Assembly (NCBI GenBank): GCA_032718475.1
Contig: JAUCBJ010001515.1
Coordinates: 1-53,535, forward strand
DNA from: Nemertoderma westbladi
Lineage: Eukaryota; Xenacoelomorpha; Nemertodermatida; Nemertodermatidae
DNA: 53,535 nt
Direction of reading: 5' to 3'
Shown: piece by piece, positions 43,281 to 51,883 of the stretch
Numbering within the stretch: position 1 is the stretch's first letter
Layout of the letters: each line of letters starts with the position of its first letter
Notes under the pieces: model-generated
What the model saw: only the letters and a program-made list of their open reading frames with translations
Databases searched by the model: none
What the model was told of the DNA's origin: nothing
Position numbers and translations under genes: made by a program

Positions 43281-44473
43281 TGTTCGCGCTTTTAGACATT
43301 TAGCAGTTTAACCTGCCAATTTTAATTGTCTTTTTGTATATCAATTATTTAATGTACTGAAGTTACATCAGCCGAAGACAGTCTGTGCGCGACCATTCAC
43401 CCACAGTTAAGGGAGACTGGATTCGGATGCTTTGATAGTGATTGCAGTGTAGACCTACTGTATTAATCGATTGATCGTTAATATATAATCTCTGACAATA
43501 TATTTACTTTCGGGGAAATATTAACAGTTCCTTTAGGACGTGGCGCTTTAAGTATAAAACAGAGTTATGACTTATACTAATCCCAACTGGATGGCTACTG
43601 AGTTTCGTAAAAAGCGCATTCTTTAGGAGATGCTTTATTAACCTTCACACTACTTCACACGACTTCACACTACTCCACACTACTGCGCACTGATCTGCCG
43701 ACCGTCACTGAATTTGATCATATATAAGGAGGATCGCAACTGACACATGTAGGGATCATGAAATAGCATTTAATTCACACAAAAACCACTATAATGTAAG
43801 TCGCAGTTGCTACCGGTAAACCTGTTCCTCTAACCTTCAGTAATCAAGAAGATTGGGGGTTTATGATTATTCATTGGTATTCTCCAAATATATCAGCAAT
43901 ATACACCAACATAACAATTAATAACAGAAGTAAAATAATGCGGTGAACAGTCAGTATGTGTTGCTTATGCAGTGTTCCATGTGCAGCAATGTTGACTTGC
44001 GGTGTGATGCGGTGTGTTGCGTAGTTGAATTGCGTTGCGTTAATAGTTTTACGTTCTTGTAATCAAAGCCATCTGATGTTTCTGATGTTTAGGTCAAAGT
44101 CTGAAACTTCCAACACAGAAGTACAGAAGAATTTCCTAACAGTTCTCTCGCTCCGAAAGGTAAACAAAGACCGTAATGCATTGCGCGGTTTTCCGTAGGC
44201 CTCTGTACATGATAAAATGAAAATCGCTCTGATTGGCTGAGCGAGCTGAACAAAGAGAGGTTCCACGTTTCCAGTAAATCAGCTGACAGATTTCGTCATC
44301 TGAGTTCCAGTCTTTTAGAGTATTAAGCGCATTGCGGCAGAAAATGGCTTGTTATGTCCGCTAAAGCACCTACACGGTACATTGTGGAGAAAATGGCTTG
44401 TTATGTCCGCTAAAGCACCTACACGGTATATTGCGGAGAAAAATGACTTGTTATGTCCGCAAAAGCTTTTACA
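43281..44473 (-). repeat. BEL/Pao 5' LTR, uninterrupted
   Basis: Full 1,193-bp LTR, TGTTCGCGCT to CTTTTACA on the plus strand. Transcription would run to the left. It carries the same three ~50-bp U3 repeats (about 44326-44462) and CTTCACACTA repeats as the other LTR. A TATATA-like word lies near 43722. Position and exact length define the insertion in the other LTR. Confidence 0.93.
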
Positions 44474-44478
44474 GTGAC

Positions 44479-45099
44479 CTTTTCAAACAATAATATTTTG
44501 ATAAACTGTAATTAGTATTTGTGATTTAATGTAACATTTGAATTGAAGTTGAATATAAAAGTTTAATTATGTATGTCTACTTTGCAATTTGGGAATGAAT
44601 TCAACCACGCCCAAGAATATACTGTACATGTAGTGTGAAGTATACTGTAGTTAGATAGTGAAGAAGATAGTTGAAGGATAATGACACCCACTCCCCTACT
44701 CTATTATTTAAACAAATATTAAAGGGATAAAATCTATTAAAGAATTCTTTATGAACAAAGTTTCTTGATAAACAACTTGCTATAAATCTGATTTTATCGC
44801 CTTGAAATATTTTAGAAAGAGTGAAATTAATAAATTCAGTAAGTTTTCAGTTAGGTGAATGAAGTGTGGTGCGCGCCACGAAAGTAAACGAGCTTTGCAT
44901 ACGGGTACCATTATCTCCATCGGTGTATCTGTACATCCGTTAATCCGTTAATAACTAGTAACCATGGACTCAACCACAACAAAAGCAAAATTAGATCACC
45001 TAAAGTGCCGAAATTAAAATGTATAATAATAAATTAATTGTTTAGAAATTAAAATGTATAATAATAATAAATGAATTATTTAGAAATTAAAATGTATAA
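44479..45099. other. Spacer ending in a ~44-bp tandem repeat that is the Helitron target
   Basis: From about 45005 the sequence is a tandem repeat built on AGAAATTAAAATGTATAATA, then ATAAATGAATT. The same repeat continues at 49723-49790, on the other side of the Helitron. A hairpin-like GTGCGCGCCACGAAAGTAAA...GAGC lies at about 44871-44895. No gene. Confidence 0.6.
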
Positions 45100-45119
45100 T
45101 CCTATATATATAAAAATCG

Positions 45120-45165
45120 AATGTCTGTCTGTGTGTGTGTCTGTCTGTCTGTCTGTCTGTTTGTC
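45120..45165 (+). repeat. (TCTG)n/(TG)n microsatellite near the Helitron 5' end
   Basis: GTCTGTCTGTGTGTGTGTCT and following TCTG units start 20 bp inside the Helitron. A reverse-complement CAGACAGACGGACA run lies at 48836-48864. Confidence 0.9.
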
Positions 45166-45939
45166 ATCGGCTATACAATCGAACCCATTTCGATGAAATC
45201 TCGCTTACTATAGCTTGTTAGAAAGGTCGTTGCAACGTACAGTAATTCTCAGAGCCGTCTGACGTTCCCCCGTCTGCCGCTAAAGGGCGAATTGTCTGAT
45301 AATGAAAACCTGATCTCATTTGGTTGTTTTTAATCATTTTGAGCTGAAACTTGGTAGCTATCTACTTACTCATATGCTATACTGTATCTTTACGGAGAAG
45401 CAAAGTTGTCTACAGTTTCCCAGTCTACAGCTTGAAGGCGAAATGCGTGAAAGTGAACATCTTCATTTGTTATTTACAATCTGTTTAACCTTCTATTTCC
45501 CAACCCTCTCTTCTGAGCAAATTCGTTGAAATTTTTGAAACCGTTTCAAATCGTGTCAACTTAAACTTTGCAAAAAAAATTGTTCATTGCGCATGTTAGT
45601 TTTCTCAAAAAAAGACCTGTTCCGATTTGGGAACACTGACAGCACAGCAAATCCAATATATTTTATATAATAACAAAAATAAAAAGTTGTGATTCAAAAC
45701 ATTAAAAACTACAAACAGACTCCAATTGTATATACTTTTACACAATTTTATTGGTCTTGGGGCCGTCTTTCATGTCTCATTTGGGAACACTGGTGATGTT
45801 TTTTGGTTGATTTGAATTAGTAAACAATGGTGACGGATTTTGTTTGATTTGATTTAGTAAACAACTTAGGGAGATGCTTTGGTTGAAATTATATTTTACT
45901 ATTACAGTAAGAACCAGGTCAGTCCAATTTGGGAACACT

Positions 45940-47370
45940 GTGCTCCCTTAGATCTATTTTCGAGTCCTGAGCCGAGCCAATACGCCCTACTGCGCTCCAT
46001 TATATCTATTCCCGAGTCCTGACCCGAGTTAACACGCCCTACTGCGCTGAAATAGATATATTATTGCATCCCGAACCGATCCAACATACCCAACTGTGCT
46101 TCATTAGATCTACTCTTGCATCCCGAGCTGATCCAACACGCCCTACTGCGCTCCATTAGATATATTTTCGCGTCCTGAGCCCAGCCAACACGCCCTACAG
46201 CGCTCCATTATATCTATTTTCGAGTCCTGAGCCGAGCCAATACTCCCTACTGCGCTCCATTAGATCCATTCCCGCGTCCTGAGCCGATCCAACATACCCA
46301 ACTGTGCTCCATTAGTTCTACTCTTGCATCCCGAGCTGATCCAACACGCCCTACTGCGCTCCATTAGATATATTTTCGCGTCCTGAGCCCAGCCAACACG
46401 CCCTACAGCGCTCCATTATATCTATTTTCGAGTCCTGAGCCGAGCCAATACGCCCTACTGCGCTCCATTAGACCTATTCCCGAGTCCTGACCCGAGTTAA
46501 CACGCCATACTGCGCTGCATTAGATCTATTATTGCATCCCGAACCGATCCAACATACCCAAATGCGCTCCATTAGTTCAACTCTCGCATCCCGAGCTGAT
46601 CCAACACGCCCTACTGCGCTCCATTAGATATATTTTCGCGTCCTGAGCCCAGCCAACACGCCCTACAGCGCTCCATTATATCTATTTTCGAGTCCTGAGC
46701 CGAGCCAATACGCCCTACTGCGCTCCATTAGACCTATTCCCGAGTCCTGACCCGAGTTAACACGCCATACTGCGCTGCATTAGATCTATTCTCGCATCCC
46801 GAGCTGATCCAACACGCCCTACTGCGCTCCTTTAGATATATTTTCGAGTCCAGAACCGAGCCAACACGCCCTACTGTGCTCAATTAGATATATTCTCGCG
46901 TCTTGACCCGAGCCAACATGCCCTACTGCCTTCCATTAGATCTGTTCCCACGTCCTGAGCCAATCCAACATACCCTACTGCGCTCCATTAAACCTATTCT
47001 TGCATCCCGAGCCGATCCAACACGCCCTACAGCACTCCATTAGATATATTTTCGAGTCCAGAACCGAGCCAACACGCCCTACTGTGCTCCATTAGATATA
47101 TTCTCGCGTCTTGACCCGAGCCAACATGCCCTACTGCCTTCCATTAGATCTGTTCCCGCGTCCTGAGCCGATCCAACATACCCTACTGCGCTCCATTAAA
47201 CCTATTCTTGCAACCCGAGCCGATCCAACACTCCCTACAGCACTCCATTAGATATATTTTCGAGTCCAGAACCGAGACAACACACCCTACTGTGCTCCAT
47301 TAGTTTTATTTTCGAGTCCACATCCGTGCAAACAGGCCCTACTGCGCTCAATTAGACCTATGCCGAGCCG
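45940..47370 (+). repeat. 52-bp satellite, ~27 copies, with 4- and 5-unit higher-order repeats
   Basis: The unit is GAGTCCTGAGCCGAGCCAAT, ACGCCCTACTGCGCTCCATT, then AGATCTATTTTC or variants (52 bp). Variants (TCCTGAGCCCAGCC, ATCCCGAGCTGATCC, GTCCAGAACCGAGCC) recur in fixed order with spacings near 208 and 260 bp. It lies between CAGTGTTCCCAAAT-type ends inside the Helitron and is GC-richer than the surroundings. Confidence 0.92.
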
Positions 47371-47574
47371 AGCCTATAAACCAAAAATTGTTCCCAAATG
47401 GGAGCAAAGAATTGCATAATAAGGTTTATTTCAGCTATAGCTATTGCATTCGTCCTACCTAGGCTCAGTTATGAGATACAAATTAAAATTGAGCAATTCT
47501 AACACAAAATCTCTATTTAAGAAATTAACCACACCACAAATAAATCATAAAAGGGGAAAGTTGCTCGCTTTCAA

Positions 47575-47600
47575 CCCCCCCCCCCCCCCCCCCCCCCCCC
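47575..47600 (+). repeat. Poly-C tract (26 C)
   Basis: An uninterrupted C run between TTTCAA and TTAATC, inside the Helitron, ~200 bp right of the satellite. Confidence 0.95.
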
Positions 47601-47989
47601 TTAATCTTGTTCACAGGCAGGTATTAGCAGAAAATTTGTGTTTTAAAAGTAATATATTTTAGGCGTGGAGGCGACCCAATTTAAAATAAATATTATAACT
47701 TACATTATGACGTTTTAGTATTGATACTGAAATATTAATTTACCATGTCGATGTCACAACAAAATTATTTAGCTATATTTATTCTAAAGAATCTCCATTA
47801 AATACTCAGGCAATCATTTTGCGAGATAAGCAATAAGCAAGCTGTCTTATTACTCTAGGGCCTAACACTATTGCATGTCCTATAGAATTACACCTTGCTG
47901 GAATAGTGGTGAGGTGGAACTGGTCGGACTGATTCCTAGCCCGGCAAACACACTGGACATGTTCTAGCACATTCACGTTCTAGTTCAGT

Positions 47990-48420
47990 GATTGCACTTT
48001 GAGATATTTTGCCCTCTAGCGGCAGACTAGAGAACTGCAGACAGATGAGCCTAATTTGAATGACACAGTTAATGGTCTAGTACAAATATGCCAAGTTTCA
48101 GCTAGAACGGGTTTAAAGCAAAGAAAATGTGAGGATATTTAATATCTAGACATGTAGCCCTCTAGCGAGAGACTGAGGATTTGATGGTGTCTGGAAGTCC
48201 CTAAAAAACAAAACTTATAGTCTTATTGATGCCTACTAATTTTAGACTCGGAAGCGTTAAATCCGACGATGTTATAAGTACGTTAAAATCGTAGCGACGA
48301 TGATGACATACAGTACCATTATTGAATGAACTATTTGCCATAATTTACCTACCCCCCTAAGAGATAGCGTCAGTTCGCAAAGGCTCCACCAACTACGTAG
48401 CTCGGACCCTATACCCCATG
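47990..48420 (-). repeat. Inverted copy of the ~315-bp GCTAGAGGGC module
   Basis: On the minus strand this matches 31200-31520 closely: GATTTTAACGTACTTATAAC, CAGACACCATCA, CTCGCTAGAGGGCTACATGT, AAGCTGAAACTTGGC... and CCGCTAGAGGGCAAAATATC. Its outer part has GGAGCCTTTGCGAACTGACG, like the head of the LTR insertion (31076-31110). The 45165-45540 and 49440-49690 segments are more diverged plus-strand relatives. Confidence 0.75.
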
Positions 48421-50022
48421 CTATAAAATGTATACGATCGATATACAATTATATATTAATCCGCTATGTGGTGTCAAATTATTATTCTGCAATTTCGTAC
48501 TTGTACAGTACAGCAGTACCGTACCGGTAGGCCTATGTCATTACTTCGGAGTCTCTAGCCGATCCCCAATTAAATGTCTTAACTTTTCAATTTCGTAGAA
48601 GATAGACTTTAAGATTCTCTAAAAGTAACCAAAAATTCAGCTCTGGAAAATAAGGCGTTCCCGAGAAATTTAACATTTTCTAAAAACCACATAATCTGCC
48701 GTAGCTGACGTCAGACTGCATGATTTTTCACCAAACTTTACAAATTTTCTAAACTTTCCCTCTACTACTTACGTACTAAGTTTGGTTCAATTTCGAATCA
48801 GCGATGCCGAGAAATTCGCGTTCGAAGATTTACCAGACAGACGGACAGACAGACAGACGGACATGCCCCATTTGCCCTATATGAACCGTATGCCAAGGCT
48901 CGCCGACTACGTGTCTCGCCCCACAATAGCTGGTCGTTTTTGATACAGCAGGACACAAATAGGGCCTACATATTCGTTATGTAATTTTAAATGATTTTTT
49001 TAGAGTAATACATCGAGTAAAATTATTTTCTAATTTTTGATATTCTATTTTCTCACCAGTGTTCCCAAATGGGAACATCAATTTTTAAAGGGAGTAATTT
49101 GGCACAAGATAGTCGTTTTTCTGAATTTTTTTTTCAAATAATAATGTCATATTATTTAAAAACCTAATTTTAATGTCGCCACTGGTTTGGAATATCAAAT
49201 TTGTAACGTTTTTGACCAATATTGTTTGCATGTCCCAAAAATCGAAAAAAATGAGAATTAGCATAAGTAGGCATGTCAAAAGACCAACTTGAAGTTTGAA
49301 AACACTTGAAGTTGAAAATTAAAAACAATATTCCACTCTTCCTAAACATATTAACATTAAAAAAGTAATATAAGCCTAAATTAAATTTCCTCCAGTTGAA
49401 TTTAAAAAACTTCTCCCTATTGCGAACACTGGGAGATAGAAGATTAAGCTGAAACTTGAAAAGCAGGCATCTTCATCCTTACAGAACTGCAGCGCCGTCT
49501 GCATTTCACCAGTCTACAAATAGAGGGTGAAATGTCTGAAAGTGAACATTTTCTCGAAATTTTGTTATTTACAATCTGCTTAAAGATGAAACTTGACAGT
49601 TATCTCCTATGGGGGAGGTCTTTTATGTTAGCAGTTCTCCAATCTGCCACACATTTCTCCACACAAATTCATATATCATCTCCACTAGAAAGCTGTGGCC
49701 CAAAGAGCCACAGGGTTTCTAGTAATAAATGAATTGTTTAGAAATTAAAATGTCTAATAATAAATGAATTGTTTAGAAATTAAAATGTAGACTCTAGGGT
49801 GTAATCAACAACAGTTTATTGATATGTAGGGCCTATATGAAGTATAGGAGATAACAAATCAGTTGAAATTCCATTCACATGTGTTCGCATATACATCCCG
49901 CAGTACAGTACCGTATTAAAAACAAGCGCGAAATAGCTCAAAGGTCCGCGTCTACTAACGCAGAACTGTCTCCTCCTTGATTGGTCTTACTACCAAAAAC
50001 AGTTACGGAAAAGTGGGATTGA

Positions 50023-50090
50023 ACTCGGTACCTAGAGATTCCAAGTCCAACGCTCAACCAACTTGGCCACAGCGCCGTGTGACTCCTTAT
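50023..50090 (-). repeat. tRNA-like sequence (SINE head candidate)
   Basis: The minus strand reads GGCGCTGTGGCCAAGTTGGT, then TGAGCGTTGGACTTGGAATC and GAGTTCAATCCC: an A-box-like TGGCCAAGTTGG and a B-box-like GTTCAATCCC at tRNA spacing. The acceptor-stem ends do not pair, so I do not call a tRNA gene. Confidence 0.5.
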
Positions 50091-50187
50091 AAAACTAAAA
50101 CCTAACTGGAAATTAGAACAACGACGGTGTGAATACTAGAGGTCTCGATACGCCGACCTAAGAAGGCGTTAAGGGGGGGAGTAGCAT

Positions 50188-51071
50188 CCCCCCCCCCCCC
50201 CTACGTATTTTTTTTATTTTGTACATGTCTTCAATGTGGTTGAAAAATGCATAGAAAACGACATACCATCGAAAAGAGAATCATCAAAAGTACATAAAAA
50301 ATTGGAAAAAAATATTTTTTTGCGCCCCCTAGCTGCCTGCGTCAGATTTTATAAATTTCACTAAAAAGACTACTCCTCCGTCATTTTCAATTTTTATTTT
50401 TCGAGACTACATTTTTTGGAACCAGCATGTTTATATTCATGATAATTTTCACGCACTTTTTTTATTTTCTATTTCTGTTAATTGGCAATTTTGTATAAAA
50501 AAATCACAATTTTTGAAAAATTGAAAAAAACCCATGTTTTTTTGAAAATTTTCATTAAAAAAATGGGGAAACATTATTAAATTAAGAAAAGTATGTGAAA
50601 TTCATTGAAGCCTATACAATTATCTTTCATATAAAGCAAAAATTGCAAAAAACGGTCAAGAAATGGTGGAGGAGTAGTATTTTTCGTACGAAAAAATGCC
50701 ATTCTGAGATAATCGCCTTCAAATTTCAAACCTTCCCGCGCAAAACTACCTATATGGGGTCTGGTTGGTTAATAGTGTCTGACATGAAGGAAACCCACCA
50801 CCGAGCTAAAATTATATTTATGGGGGTTTTCGAGGTCGCTGATTTCATTTCCGATGTCAGTTTTAATATTAAGTCGAATGTAGTCTGTCCGCCTGTCGGT
50901 TGTCTGTCTGTCTGTCTTACATTATGACAGACAGGTTTGCAGACAGCTATTCCACGATAACTCGAGAACTAAAAGAGATCTCTCTAAGCCGTTTTCAGAT
51001 TTGAAATCCCCATTAAAATAAAAAACAAATTTCTGAATTTTTTTCGAGGGGGGGGGGGGGGGGGGGGGGGG
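50188..51071. repeat. Poly-C/poly-G-bounded AT-rich repeat
   Basis: It starts with 14 C (50188-50201) and ends with 24 G (51048-51071). The ends resemble the bodies of poly-G-ended repeats at 3040-3200 and 10465-10720 (TTTGAAATCC, CCGTTTTCAGATTTG, ACTCGAGAACTAAAAG). A TCTGTC microsatellite lies at 50885-50935. A plus-strand frame at 50595-50927 resembles no known protein. Confidence 0.5.
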
Positions 51072-51586
51072 AGAGAGGGCTGTTGCGCTAGTAGCTGTGT
51101 AGGCCCACCAGTACTGTGCACGGTACAAGACCCGAAATTTAGCCTACATCTGTAAATAATACACGGTTTCACGGTACAAGACCATATAAATTAGACCACC
51201 ATATGTAAAATGCTCGCGTGAGTTCAGGAGTTGCACAGATGTCAGGATGTGCTGATTCTATATCATCCACTAACGGATTCTGGTAGCCTGGCTGCCTGGA
51301 GCTAGACCACTACAAAAACTGATGCGACAGAGCGAGGTACGGTTAGCCTAATATTTCTCGGAGGCTGGTCCGATAACACTCAACGCATTGTTTGGTTGGA
51401 CATTGACATTATTGCATTACAGTGTACATTATTACATACTGATTAGTATGGATTGATAAATTGGATATATTTGGTTTGAGAAACTAATATCACATAGCTG
51501 CATAGGCATACCTAATCCAGTAATCATATCTTTGCGATAATTATTACTAGATCCACTGGCCCCCAGCCACCTTCAACAAACCATCA

Positions 51587-51883
51587 TTGCCGGGGGGCAC
51601 TCAGCTGATGGGGCGTCTGAGCGCATTAAAAACTCTTAAGAATCGCGACCTAATGGACCGGGGCCATTTCTTTCACCCCATGGCCTTTGAGACCTTGTGC
51701 CACCCCGGTCCAGAGACATCCACCTTCCTCCGGGAGATCGGGGCTCGTCTTCACAGTGCCACCCACGAACCGCGGTCACACCAGTTTCTGCTCCAGAGCC
51801 TGGAGATGGCAATTTTGGTTGGTAATGCAGCCTCAGTCGTGGGGACAGCAACCACGCCGACCATCGGTCTATTCGGGGACTGA
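51587..51883 (+). pseudogene. Retroelement-like ORF remnant
   Basis: A locally GC-rich frame encodes GHFFHPMAFETLCHPGPETS, TFLREIGARLHSATHEPRSH, then QFLLQSLEMAILVGNAASV. This resembles the conserved tail 'F.P.A.ETLG..G..A..FL..LG.RL...TGE.R...FL.QRLS.A..RGNAA.VLGT' that recurs in animal genomes as retroelement or multicopy gene debris. No upstream domain is present in this frame and the family is uncertain. The base composition contrasts with the AT-rich flanks. Confidence 0.55.

Larger units (their letters stand above)
31010..44478 (-). mobile_element. BEL/Pao LTR retrotransposon, GTGAC TSD, reverse transcriptase lost
   Basis: The two LTRs start TGTTCGCGCT and end CTTTTACA on the plus strand, with GTGAC outside each (31010-31014 and 44474-44478). 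Coding parts lie on the minus strand in the order gag, zinc knuckles, protease-type region, integrase N-terminal segment, then an extra ORF before the 3' LTR (left). The gag core and the PADIASRG segment identify BEL/Pao. No reverse-transcriptase or RNase H motif is found, nor the integrase DDE core. No tRNA primer-binding site (TGG start) follows the 5' LTR; a short purine stretch GGGAGCGG precedes the 3' LTR. By eye the LTRs differ at roughly two dozen of ~1,190 positions. Confidence 0.93.
45100..49722 (+). mobile_element. Non-autonomous Helitron, 4.6 kb
   Basis: The 5' end is TCCTATATATATAAAAATCG, directly after A (45099). The 3' end has the hairpin TGTGGCCCAAAGAGCCACA (about 49694-49712), then GGGTTT and CTAG (49719-49722), directly before T (49723). 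There is no target duplication: joining the flanks restores one unit of the ~44-bp repeat (GTATAA + TAATAAATGAATTG), an A^T insertion as Helitrons make. No Rep/helicase is encoded. The content is a TCTG microsatellite, copies of the GCTAGAGGGC-type module near both ends and inverted at 47990-48420, a 52-bp satellite and short TIR fragments. Confidence 0.85.

Noticed and set aside
43270-43281. Primer-binding site next to the 5' LTR
   Set aside because: The sequence after the LTR on the minus strand (TTAATAGTTTTAAACTC) lacks the TGG expected from pairing with a tRNA 3' end; no match was claimed.
50595-50927. 110-codon plus-strand ORF
   Set aside because: Low-complexity composition inside a poly-C/poly-G-bounded repeat; no recognisable domain.
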